The notes beneath the pieces are model-generated. The model searched no databases and had not been told where the DNA came from. It saw only the letters and a list, made by a program, of their open reading frames with translations. DNA of 64,000 bases from Anaerotignum sp. MSJ-24. GTDB lineage: Bacteria; Bacillota; Clostridia; Lachnospirales; Anaerotignaceae. Below, one piece after another: positions 33,311 to 41,459 of this stretch. The stretch spans positions 1 through 64,000 of the forward strand of contig NZ_JAHLPX010000004.1 in NCBI RefSeq assembly GCF_018918145.1, read 5' to 3'. Both the position numbers and the translations under genes were made by a program. Each line of letters begins with the position of its first letter. The first letter of the stretch is position 1.

Positions 33311-33385
33311 GGTTTTTGTTAAAATGTGCTACGGCACATTTTGGGCTAAATTAAGGCAAAATTTATAGTACGATTTTAACAAAAA
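33311..33385. other. Nested inverted repeats in the lrgA/ABC intergenic region
   Basis: TTTTTGTTAAAA (33313-33324) is the exact complement of TTTTAACAAAAA (33374-33385). Inside, AAAATGTGC-TACG-GCACATTTT (33321-33342) is a perfect 9-bp hairpin with a tetraloop; the two pairings compete for four bases. No ORF lies here. The remaining 33190-33438 shows no gene. Confidence 0.5.
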
Positions 33386-33438
33386 TGGATAGTAAATAAT
33401 TGGTATATTATCAAAAATGTATATTTTTTGAAATAGCT

Positions 33439-33467
33439 TTGACAGTGAAATAATTTGTCTGTATACT
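33439..33467 (+). promoter_or_regulatory. Promoter of the pyrimidine transport and degradation operon
   Basis: TTGACA (33439-33444) is separated by 17 bp from TATACT (33462-33467). The leader to the first gene is about 120 nt and contains a strong terminator. Confidence 0.75.
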
Positions 33468-33523
33468 ACTACCATACTTTAAATCAAGTGAGCAGACAAA
33501 CAGAATTTAAACAGAGAAAATTG

Positions 33524-33570
33524 ACAGACAATGGCGTTTGGTAAAACAAATGCCGTTGTCTGTTTTTTTT
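33524..33570 (+). terminator. Leader terminator (attenuator) before the pyrimidine operon
   Basis: Positions 33524-33540 pair with 33547-33563 over 17 bp, wobbles only, with a 6-nt loop and then T8. It lies between the promoter at 33439 and the ATPase gene at 33596, so every transcript must cross it. That marks transcription attenuation. CAGACAA occurs both in the leader (33493-33499) and in the 5' arm (33525-33531). No known riboswitch class was recognised. Confidence 0.8.
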
Positions 33571-33595
33571 ATTAAAGCTGAAAGGAATGATGAAG

Positions 33596-34381
33596 ATGGC
33601 TGATATGCAAAACAGTAATGTTGAAATTATGCTGAAGGATATAGGAATGGTTTATAAAACAAATGACGGCCATGATGTTACTGCTTTGACCGGTGTAAGT
33701 CTTGATATTCAAAAGGGTGAATTCATATCATTGCTCGGACCGTCCGGCTGTGGCAAAACAACTCTTTTGAGAATAATAGCCGATCTTCTTCAGCCGACAT
33801 CGGGCGAAATAAGCATTGCCGGTGAGTCACCGAGAGATGCAAGACTTTCAAAGAAATACGGAATAGTTTTTCAGTCGCCTGTGCTTTATGACTGGAGAAC
33901 GGTTAAGAAAAACATAATGCTTCCGCTTGAGATAATGCACATACCAAAGGCAGAGCGGGAGGACAGAGCAATGAAAATGCTGGATATTGTAGGGCTTACA
34001 GAGTTTGCAAACCATTATCCGAACCAGCTTTCCGGCGGTATGCAGCAGAGAGTCGGCATAGCAAGGGCGTTGGCAATACAGCCGCAGATACTTCTTATGG
34101 ACGAACCGTTTTCGGCGCTTGATGAGTTCACAAAGGAAAAGCTGCATGAGGATCTTCTCAGAATTTGGGCAAAGACAAATAAAACGATTATTTTCGTAAC
34201 ACATAATATCCAGGAGGCGGTTTTCCTTTCAAGCCGTATATGTGTGCTTTCTCCTCATCCGGGAAGACTTTCGGCAGTAATAGATGTAGATCTTCCAAGA
34301 CCGAGAACAATGGATATAAAGGACACTCCGGAATTTACCGCATATGTGGCAAAGGTACGAAACAGCTGTGAAGGAATTTGA
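33596..34381 (+). CDS. ABC transporter ATP-binding protein (pyrimidine-type importer, NitT/TauT family)
   Basis: A 261-aa ABC ATPase. Walker A GPSGCGKTT, Q-loop VFQSPVLYDW, signature LSGGMQQR, Walker B LLMDEPFSALD and H-loop VTHNIQEA are all present. I start at ATG 33596 (MADMQNSNVE), 9 nt after AAAGGA; ATG 33587 is alternative. It is the first gene of a long operon continuing through two permeases, a binding protein and the pyrimidine degradation enzymes, so uracil/thymine or a derivative is the likely substrate. Confidence 0.9.
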   Translation: MADMQNSNVEIMLKDIGMVYKTNDGHDVTALTGVSLDIQKGEFISLLGPSGCGKTTLLRIIADLLQPTSGEISIAGESPRDARLSKKYGIVFQSPVLYDWRTVKKNIMLPLEIMHIPKAEREDRAMKMLDIVGLTEFANHYPNQLSGGMQQRVGIARALAIQPQILLMDEPFSALDEFTKEKLHEDLLRIWAKTNKTIIFVTHNIQEAVFLSSRICVLSPHPGRLSAVIDVDLPRPRTMDIKDTPEFTAYVAKVRNSCEGI

Positions 34382-34420
34382 CAATACATTTGAATTGACA
34401 TTAAAGAGGGTGACATAAAA

Positions 34421-35245
34421 ATGAGTGTATTAAAACGGTTAAGCAAATCAAAATATTTCAATACGGTTTTGTGGATTGTTATTTTGATTATTGTCTGGGA
34501 AATAGGAGCAACTGTGGTTGCGGCTACAAAAAGATCACCGGAAAATATTCTTCCGCATTTAAGCGGAATTATAGAATCGGTTGTCAGCAAAGACACAATA
34601 AACGGAAGCCAGACAGCGGTTCAGATGGTTCTGGAGAATGCAAAGGCAACCATTTCAAGAGCTTTGGTCGGCTTTGGGATAGGAACCGCACTCGGTTTTG
34701 TGCTTGCGTTGTTTATGAGCAGATTTAAAACGGTTGAGAAAATAGCATTTCCGTATCTGATGATAATTCAGATGATACCTATTCTGGGAATGGCACCACT
34801 TATATTTGCCATAACACAGGATATTTCAAAAAGCCGAATAATAATAGCGGCAATACTTACGTTTTATCCGGTTGCAACAAACACACTGGCAGGCTTTAAG
34901 GCAGTGGAAAAGGAAAAGCATGAGCTTATGATTTCGTATGCGGCATCAAAGTTTCAGCTTTATACAAAAACAATGATTCCGTCATGTATACCTTATTTTT
35001 TCACTGGTCTTAAAATATCGGCACCTATGGCGATAACCGCATCAATACTTGTTGATACATTGCAGGGCGGCATCGGACTCGGCTGTCTGCTTTCACAGGC
35101 ACTTAAAGGTGCAATGTCCAGATATGTATTCTGGCAGATAGTTTTCTTAAGTGCATTTATAGGAATTTTCTCTTTCCTTCTTATGGGCATTATCGAATAT
35201 ATACTCTGTCCATATAAGAGAAAAGGAAACAAACAGGAAGAGTAA
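34421..35245 (+). CDS. ABC transporter permease (first of two)
   Basis: A 274-aa BPD_transp_1 permease with about six helices. The EAA loop reads EKEKHELMISYAASKFQLYTKTMIPSCIPYF (about 165-195). An N-terminal periplasmic stretch precedes the core, which is larger than that of the 25788 permease. GAGGGTG precedes the ATG. A second permease follows after 12 nt, so the importer probably has a heterodimeric channel. Confidence 0.9.
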   Translation: MSVLKRLSKSKYFNTVLWIVILIIVWEIGATVVAATKRSPENILPHLSGIIESVVSKDTINGSQTAVQMVLENAKATISRALVGFGIGTALGFVLALFMSRFKTVEKIAFPYLMIIQMIPILGMAPLIFAITQDISKSRIIIAAILTFYPVATNTLAGFKAVEKEKHELMISYAASKFQLYTKTMIPSCIPYFFTGLKISAPMAITASILVDTLQGGIGLGCLLSQALKGAMSRYVFWQIVFLSAFIGIFSFLLMGIIEYILCPYKRKGNKQEE

Positions 35246-35257
35246 GGAGGTATGGAA

Positions 35258-36076
35258 ATGAGCGAAAAAGCTTTAAAAAGAAAAAAGATAGATTTCAATT
35301 CCGTTTCGTCAGTTCTTTATCCGGTTCTCTTCGGTATTCTTATATTCGTACTTTGGGAATGCGGTGTGCTGAATACGGTGCTTAAAACAGACACAAACAT
35401 ACTTCCCGCACCGACAAGAATAGCCGGAATTATGAGTGAAAACTCATCTAAAATATCCGAAAATCTTTCAGCAACAATGACGGTAATAATATGGGGACTT
35501 ATTGCAGGCTCGTTTCTCGGATATATGGCGGCGGTGTTTGCAACACGTTTTCCCAACTTCGGAAAAGGAGCATTGACAGTGCTTTCGGTGTTCAATGCTA
35601 TACCGATAGTTGCACTGGCACCGGTTTTCAATAACTGGACAAAGGACGTAAGCAGTGAAGCATCTGTAAGAAGTACGGTTGCGAAAATATTGGTTGTTAC
35701 GGTTGTATGTGCCGCATCAATGAGCATAAACGCTTACAGAGGTCTTACAGAGCTTAAACCGTTTTCGCTGGATCTTATGAAGTCATATGCAGCCGACAAT
35801 ATGACGGTATTTAAAAAGCTCAGATTTCATAACAGTATTCCTTACATATTTACGGCATTAAAGGTTTCCGTACCTTCAAGCGTTATCACAGCACTTGTAA
35901 GCGAGTATTTCGCAGAATACAGAATGGGAATAGGCAGACAGATACGAGATAACATTTCGATAGCACAGTATTCGGCAGGCTGGGCATATATAGCGGTTGC
36001 CTGTCTTATAGGAATATTGATGTACATAATTTTAATTATATTTGAAGGAATTTTTACAAAAAGGCATAGAAAATAA
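35258..36076 (+). CDS. ABC transporter permease (second of two)
   Basis: A 272-aa permease of the same family with the EAA loop LDLMKSYAADNMTVFKKLRFHNSIPYIFTALK. Six hydrophobic segments can be seen. AAGGAGG (35244-35250) lies 7 nt before ATG 35258, which I prefer to the in-frame ATG at 35252. It is only distantly similar to the first permease. Confidence 0.9.
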   Translation: MSEKALKRKKIDFNSVSSVLYPVLFGILIFVLWECGVLNTVLKTDTNILPAPTRIAGIMSENSSKISENLSATMTVIIWGLIAGSFLGYMAAVFATRFPNFGKGALTVLSVFNAIPIVALAPVFNNWTKDVSSEASVRSTVAKILVVTVVCAASMSINAYRGLTELKPFSLDLMKSYAADNMTVFKKLRFHNSIPYIFTALKVSVPSSVITALVSEYFAEYRMGIGRQIRDNISIAQYSAGWAYIAVACLIGILMYIILIIFEGIFTKRHRK

Positions 36077-36187
36077 TAAAAATATCCGAAAAACGGTTGT
36101 TATTTAACATTGTTTTAATGTTTATTTAAAGTTCACAAGGTATCAGTATTAAAAATTTATCTATAAAATCAAAGGGAGGCATTTATT

Positions 36188-37300
36188 ATGAAAAAAAGAG
36201 CATTTACAACAATCACAGCACTTGGTCTTACTGCTGTTATGCTTGCAGGCTGCGGAAGCTCATCTTCTTCAGGCGATACAGCAAAAAACGACAATACGGC
36301 AGAAGAAACAACAGATTCATCGGCAGAAATGACAGATGAGGAAAGAATAATATCAGCCGCTCAGGAAGGAAAGGTAGGAAACTGGGGACTTGGAAACGAA
36401 TATGAAATCCAGGCTCTTCTCACAAAATACGGACAGTCAACGGATTATCTCGTTGAAGACTTTACAATGGACGGATTTGATGACGATTCCATAACACTTG
36501 CTTCGGCAATGACTTATAACGAGCTTGGACTTGTTAAAAACGATTACGAAGGTGGCTACGGCTACGGAGATTCAGTCGGAATCATTGATATGAATGATGA
36601 AGGCGTAGCAATGCTTGAGGATAATCTTTTCTGTACAAAGGAATTTGCAGAGGCTAATCCCAATACAGTAAAAGCATTCGTCGCCGCATCACTCAAGGGC
36701 TGGGAATATGCCTGCGAAAATCCCGAAGAGGCGGCACAGATTGTTTATGAAGCCGGTTCATCTGTATCAAGCGACCATCAGGCGTATATGGCATCAGAGG
36801 TTAAAAAGCTTGTTGAAACAGATATGAACGGAAACACTGTTACAGAAATAGGCAAGATGGACGAGGATGCTATGCAGCAGACACTTGACCTTGCTAAGCA
36901 GTACATAAAGCTTGATGACTCTGCGGCAGCAGCAAAGCTCCAGACACTTACACTTGATGACATCAGAGATACATCATATTGGGAAGCGGCAACAGCAGGC
37001 GATTTCGGAACACCTGAAAAAACAGACATCAAGGTTCAGATGAAATGGCTCCCTCAGTGCCAGTTCATGGGATATTATGTGGCAAAAGCAAAAGGCTTCT
37101 ATGATGAGGTTGGTCTTAATGTTGACATTATCTCAGGCGGTGGTGACATCGGAGAAACAACAGCAGTTCAGAACGGAACAGTTGATTTCGGTGTTACATG
37201 GGTATCAAACCTTATTTCGGCAGATGCGGCAGGCATGGATCTTGTTGAGGTAGCTCAGATTTATCAGAGATCAGGTCTTGTACTTGTATATAAGAAATAA
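36188..37300 (+). CDS. ABC transporter substrate-binding lipoprotein (NMT1/THI5-like), circularly permuted
   Basis: A 370-aa lipoprotein: signal peptide with lipobox LAGC (Cys22), then a Ser/Asp/Thr linker to about residue 58. The binding fold comes in swapped order. Residues about 60-275 (GKVGNWGLGNEYEIQALL..., SAMTYNELG, VAMLEDNLFCTKEFAE, LKGWEYACENPEEAAQIV) correspond to the second part of normal family members. Residues 279-370 (DIKVQMKWLPQCQFMGYYV, AKGFYDEVGLNVDIISGGG, VDFGVTWVSNL, QIYQRSGLVLVYKK) correspond to the part that normally follows the signal peptide. The cut falls at the hinge strand between the lobes. The reading frame is continuous, with good AAAGGGAGG and a trailing mRNA hairpin. 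The ligand is probably a pyrimidine, by context. Confidence 0.88.
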   Translation: MKKRAFTTITALGLTAVMLAGCGSSSSSGDTAKNDNTAEETTDSSAEMTDEERIISAAQEGKVGNWGLGNEYEIQALLTKYGQSTDYLVEDFTMDGFDDDSITLASAMTYNELGLVKNDYEGGYGYGDSVGIIDMNDEGVAMLEDNLFCTKEFAEANPNTVKAFVAASLKGWEYACENPEEAAQIVYEAGSSVSSDHQAYMASEVKKLVETDMNGNTVTEIGKMDEDAMQQTLDLAKQYIKLDDSAAAAKLQTLTLDDIRDTSYWEAATAGDFGTPEKTDIKVQMKWLPQCQFMGYYVAKAKGFYDEVGLNVDIISGGGDIGETTAVQNGTVDFGVTWVSNLISADAAGMDLVEVAQIYQRSGLVLVYKK

Positions 37301-37312
37301 TCATAATTTTAT

Positions 37313-37338
37313 CCGGTGGACAGTTAAATGTCTGCCGG
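37313..37338 (+). other. Hairpin after the binding-protein gene
   Basis: CCGGTGGACA (37313-37322) pairs with TGTCTGCCGG (37329-37338), with two G-T pairs and a 6-nt loop. No T run follows. Such hairpins downstream of binding-protein genes often stabilise that part of the message or reduce read-through. Confidence 0.55.
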
Positions 37339-37375
37339 AGCAATAAACAGACAACATATAAGGAGGCTGGTATAT

Positions 37376-38731
37376 ATGGATATGATTATAAAAAACGGAA
37401 CGGTAGTGACCGCTTCCGATATGTTTAAGGCTGATATTGGTATTGAAAACGGAAAAATAGTTGAGATTTCCGGAAAAATAGATGAGAGTCTTGCAAAGCA
37501 TGTCGTTGATGCCGAAGGAAAACTGATTCTTCCGGGAGCTATAGACGCACATACACATCTGGCAATGCCTTTTGGCGGCACAATTTCCTCCGATGATTAT
37601 TATGCCGGAACAAGAGCGGCAGCCTGCGGAGGAACAACAACGGTGTTTGACTTTGTTCTCCAGGATTTCGGAGAAACAATGGTAGATGCGGTAAAGAGAA
37701 GAGATAAGCTTTGTGCCGGAGCTGCTGCGGTTGATTATTCATATCATGTGGCGGTAAAGGACGTAAGCGGTGAGCTTCTTGATTCCATAGAAGATTGTGT
37801 TAAATTCGGAGTTCCTTCATTTAAGGTGTTTATGGTTTATGACTTCGGAGTAACCGACGGCGTTTTTTACAAGGTTCTTAAAAAAGCAAAGGAATGCGGA
37901 GCACTTATCGGTGTTCATGCGGAAAACAATGAGATTATAAATACTCTTACAAGTGAATTTCTTGCGGAAGGCAAAACAAGTGCATGGTATCACTATATGT
38001 CAAGACCGGAATTTGTTGAGGCAGAGGCAGACACAAGAGCCATTCAGTGGGCAAAGGCGGTAGGAACAAAGCTTTACATAGTTCATCTTGCAAATAAGGA
38101 CGGACTTGCCGCCGTAACAAAGGCAAAGGACGAAGGCTATGAAATATATGCGGAAACATGTCCTCAGTATCTTGAATTTACCTGTGATGTATATAAAAGA
38201 GAAGACGGAAGAAACTTTGTATGCTCACCTCCCATGAAGGGCGAAGAAAGCAGACAGGCGCTCTGGGAAGGAATCAAGAGAGGCGATATAGACACAATAG
38301 CAACCGACCATTGTCCGTTCCAGTCATATGAAAAGGATTGGGGCAAGGACGATTTCACAAAAATTCCTAACGGCTGTGCCGGCATAGAAAATATGTATCC
38401 TTATATGCTTTCTGCGGCAAACGAAGGAAAGCTTCCGTTTACAAAGGTAGTTGAGATATGCTCGACAAATCCGGCGAAGATATTTGGCTGTAAAGAAAAA
38501 GGCTCGCTTGCGATAGGCAAGGACGCAGACATAGTTATTTATGACAAGAATATAGATTTTACGATAACAAACGATAAAATGCACTCGGACTGCGATCATA
38601 CAATATGGGAAGGAATAAAGCTTAAGGGTTATCCCGTACAGACCTATTCAAGAGGCAGACTTGTTTATGATAACGGAAAGTTTGTCGGAGAAAAAGGCTG
38701 GGGCAGCTTTGTGAAGTGCAAAATAGATTGA
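37376..38731 (+). CDS. hydA: Dihydropyrimidinase (D-hydantoinase family)
   Basis: A 451-aa amidohydrolase that opens dihydrouracil or dihydrothymine to N-carbamoyl-beta-amino acid. Metal ligands are visible: GAIDAHTHLAMPFGG (two His), the carboxylated Lys in VPSFKVFMVYDF (about 150), VHAEN, IVHLAN, and the Asp in DTIATDHCPF (about 315). I start at ATG 37376 (MDMIIKNG), preceded by AAGGAGG; a longer ORF from 37328 covers the hairpin. It is the second step of the reductive pathway and is followed directly by the reductase gene. Confidence 0.93.
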   Translation: MDMIIKNGTVVTASDMFKADIGIENGKIVEISGKIDESLAKHVVDAEGKLILPGAIDAHTHLAMPFGGTISSDDYYAGTRAAACGGTTTVFDFVLQDFGETMVDAVKRRDKLCAGAAAVDYSYHVAVKDVSGELLDSIEDCVKFGVPSFKVFMVYDFGVTDGVFYKVLKKAKECGALIGVHAENNEIINTLTSEFLAEGKTSAWYHYMSRPEFVEAEADTRAIQWAKAVGTKLYIVHLANKDGLAAVTKAKDEGYEIYAETCPQYLEFTCDVYKREDGRNFVCSPPMKGEESRQALWEGIKRGDIDTIATDHCPFQSYEKDWGKDDFTKIPNGCAGIENMYPYMLSAANEGKLPFTKVVEICSTNPAKIFGCKEKGSLAIGKDADIVIYDKNIDFTITNDKMHSDCDHTIWEGIKLKGYPVQTYSRGRLVYDNGKFVGEKGWGSFVKCKID

Positions 38732-38783
38732 TTTAATTTTTCAGACATTAAATTTTGACATCAGGTTAGGAGCAGTGGTAGTT

Positions 38784-40238
38784 ATGATGAAAATACATGA
38801 GGAGGCGTCAAGATGTCTGCTCTGTGTTGACGGAGCCTGTTCAAGGGCCTGTCCGAAGGGCTTTGATCCGTCAAGACTGGTAAGAGCGGTAAGATTTGAA
38901 AACGATAAGTGTGCCGGACTTTATGCAGATAAAGAGGTTTGTGCAAAATGTTCCGGAGATTGTGAAAAGGCTTGTATACATTATGACCGGCCTATAAGAA
39001 TAAAAGAAATAATAGAGCAAACAGAAAAAGCCGTTAAACACGATAAGAAGGATTTATCAATAGAATTTCTCGGTGTTAAATGTGAAAATCCGTTTTTCCT
39101 TTCATCTTCGGTTGTGGCAAGCGGATATGATATGTGTGCAAAGGCCTTTGATATGGGTTGGGCAGGAGTTGTATACAAAACAATAGGCTTTTTAAAGCCG
39201 GAGGAGGTTTCGCCGAGATTTGATGCAATCGGCAAGGAAGGAACACCGTTTGTAGGCTTTAAAAATCTCGAACAGATTTCAGACCACGGCTTGGAAGAAA
39301 ATCTCGAGGTGTTCAGAAGGCTCAAGAAAAATTATCCGAATAAGGTAATTGTTTCTTCGATAATGGGACAGAGCACAGCAGAATGGACGGAGCTTGCGAG
39401 ATTAAGTGAAGAGGCCGGAGCGGATATTATAGAATGCAATTTCAGCTGTCCTCATATGACGGGACACGGACTCGGTTCCGATGTCGGACAGAATCCCGAT
39501 TTGGTTGCGGAATATACTGCGGCAGTTAAAAAAGGAACTAAGCTTCCGGTGCTTGCAAAAATGACTCCGAATATCGGAAATATGGAAATTCCGGCAATGG
39601 CGGCCGTTAAAGCCGGAGCAGACGGCATTGCCGCAATAAATACAATAAAAAGCGTAATAGGCTTTGATGTTGAAAATATGCAGCCGCTTATGCCGGTTGA
39701 CGGAAAAAATTCCGTTTCGGGCTATTCGGGAAAAGCGGTTAAGCCGATAGCACTCAGATTTATAAACGATCTGGTTAAGTGCGATAAGCTCAAAGGCGTT
39801 CCCATAAGCGGAATGGGCGGCATAGAAACATGGAAAGATGCGGCAGACTTTATACTTCTCGGCTGTGGAAACATACAGATAACAACTGCTGTTATGCAGT
39901 ACGGTTACAGAATAATAGATGATCTTATTGAAGGCTTATCGGATTATATGTACCGCAAGGGCATAGATAAGCTTGAAGATATGGTCGGAAGTGCAGCGTC
40001 AATGATGGTTTCACCTGATACGCTCAACAGAAAGACAACAGTATATCCTGTTTTTGATAAGAAAAAATGTGTCGGCTGCGGAAGATGTGCCGTTTCCTGT
40101 TATGACGGCGGCCATCAGGCATTGACAATGAAGGACGGAGCTCCCGTTCTTAACAAAAACTGTGTAGGTTGTCTGTTATGTAAGCTTGTCTGTCCTGTCG
40201 GAGCGATAGGAATAAGCAAAAGAATGGACAGAAGATAA
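38784..40238 (+). CDS. preA: Dihydropyrimidine dehydrogenase PreA-like subunit with N-terminal Fe-S domain
   Basis: A 484-aa FMN/Fe-S protein that should reduce uracil or thymine. The N-terminal ~75 residues carry eight Cys in RCLLCVDGACSRACP and CAKCSGDCEKAC, which resembles the Fe-S start of PreT/DPYD. The FMN barrel follows (about 92-400), with ECNFSCPHMTGHGLGSDVGQNP, INTIKSVIGFD and GMGGIETWKDAADFILLG. Two C-terminal 4Fe-4S motifs are CVGCGRCAVSC and CVGCLLCKLVC. No PreT FAD/NAD(P)H subunit is present, so the electron donor may be ferredoxin or a distant partner. I start at ATG 38784; GTG 38775 is too close to the RBS. Confidence 0.9.
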   Translation: MMKIHEEASRCLLCVDGACSRACPKGFDPSRLVRAVRFENDKCAGLYADKEVCAKCSGDCEKACIHYDRPIRIKEIIEQTEKAVKHDKKDLSIEFLGVKCENPFFLSSSVVASGYDMCAKAFDMGWAGVVYKTIGFLKPEEVSPRFDAIGKEGTPFVGFKNLEQISDHGLEENLEVFRRLKKNYPNKVIVSSIMGQSTAEWTELARLSEEAGADIIECNFSCPHMTGHGLGSDVGQNPDLVAEYTAAVKKGTKLPVLAKMTPNIGNMEIPAMAAVKAGADGIAAINTIKSVIGFDVENMQPLMPVDGKNSVSGYSGKAVKPIALRFINDLVKCDKLKGVPISGMGGIETWKDAADFILLGCGNIQITTAVMQYGYRIIDDLIEGLSDYMYRKGIDKLEDMVGSAASMMVSPDTLNRKTTVYPVFDKKKCVGCGRCAVSCYDGGHQALTMKDGAPVLNKNCVGCLLCKLVCPVGAIGISKRMDRR

Positions 40239-40268
40239 GCGAAGAGCAATGTACGGAGGTGAATGCCT

Positions 40269-41432
40269 ATGGCGGTAACACTTGACAAGCTGTATATAAG
40301 CATTGAGGAAAAATATAATATGAAGCTTGTTGCCGGAAAGGACGGACTCAAAAACGTAATTCGCTGGGTACATATGGTTGAGGACAGTGAAGTTCCGAAC
40401 TTCCTTCACGGAAATGAGCTTATATTCACAACAGGTATAGGAAGGCTTGATACGGCAGACAAAATACTTGAATTTGTTCAGGGACTTCAAAAGCATAATG
40501 CGGCGGGACTTGTTATGAATTTAGGGCCGTATATAAAAAAGGTTCCGACTGTGGTTGTGGATTATTGCGAAAGAAACGGTTTTCCGCTTTTTACACTTCC
40601 TTGGGAAGTGAAGATAATAGACATAACCTATGATATGTGCCGAATGATTATAGAAAATGAAAAAAGCGAGATTTCGGCAACAGAGGCGTTTAAAGCGATT
40701 ATTTCCGGCGAAAGGATTACCGATGAATATACCGACGCTCTCAAAAAAATGGGCTTTCATTCCAAAAACAAATACAGAGTTGCGGTAATGGATTTTATGC
40801 TTAAGGACAAAAAGGTTACGGAAACCTTTGTCGGGAACAATCATATAAGACTGTGGAAGTTGTTGTCACGTACAGCCGCATCAACTGCAATGTTTGTTAT
40901 GCACCACAGACTTGTTGTAATAAAACAGAACTGCGGTGACGCACAGATAAAGCGTATGGCAGACACAATACAGAAAAGCATAGATGCCGGAAATATGACG
41001 CTTGTCATGGGTGTTTCCGATGAAAAAAGCGGTCCGGAGTCAATAAATGCACTCTATAAACAGGCGAGAGCGGCTTATTATACGGCATGCAGTAAATCAA
41101 CAGGTCTTGAGTATTATGAAAATATCGGACTGAATCAGCTTATATTCGGAGTTGAAGACAAGGAAATATTGAAGAGCTTCGTAAACCGTCAGCTTGCACC
41201 GCTTATTGATTACGATGTGGAAAACAATACGGATTATGTGGAAACCTTCAAGGATTATCTTGAAAGCTACAGCAGTGTCAAGACGGTATCCGAAAAAAGC
41301 CATGTACACAGAAATACAATTAACTACAAAATCAAGCAGATTCGGGAAATACTCGGCGGAGAGCTCGATGCAGAGGCAAAGGCTGAATTTCTGATAGCAT
41401 ATAAAATTAAGGATTTACTTGATTATTTATAA
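40269..41432 (+). CDS. PucR-family transcriptional regulator
   Basis: A 387-aa regulator. The N-terminal PucR domain spans about 5-120 (VAGKDGLKNVIRWVHMVEDSEVPNFLHGNELIFTTG), then a GGDEF-like middle domain, and the C-terminal HTH_30 (about 320-380, SEKSHVHRNTINYKIKQIREILG). PucR-type proteins activate purine or pyrimidine catabolism in response to an intermediate. I start at ATG 40269, 8 nt after ACGGAGGT; ATG 40263 is too close. Embedded in the operon, it is the likely pathway-specific activator. Confidence 0.92.
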   Translation: MAVTLDKLYISIEEKYNMKLVAGKDGLKNVIRWVHMVEDSEVPNFLHGNELIFTTGIGRLDTADKILEFVQGLQKHNAAGLVMNLGPYIKKVPTVVVDYCERNGFPLFTLPWEVKIIDITYDMCRMIIENEKSEISATEAFKAIISGERITDEYTDALKKMGFHSKNKYRVAVMDFMLKDKKVTETFVGNNHIRLWKLLSRTAASTAMFVMHHRLVVIKQNCGDAQIKRMADTIQKSIDAGNMTLVMGVSDEKSGPESINALYKQARAAYYTACSKSTGLEYYENIGLNQLIFGVEDKEILKSFVNRQLAPLIDYDVENNTDYVETFKDYLESYSSVKTVSEKSHVHRNTINYKIKQIREILGGELDAEAKAEFLIAYKIKDLLDYL

Positions 41433-41459
41433 AAATAATTAAAAACGGAGGTAATTATT

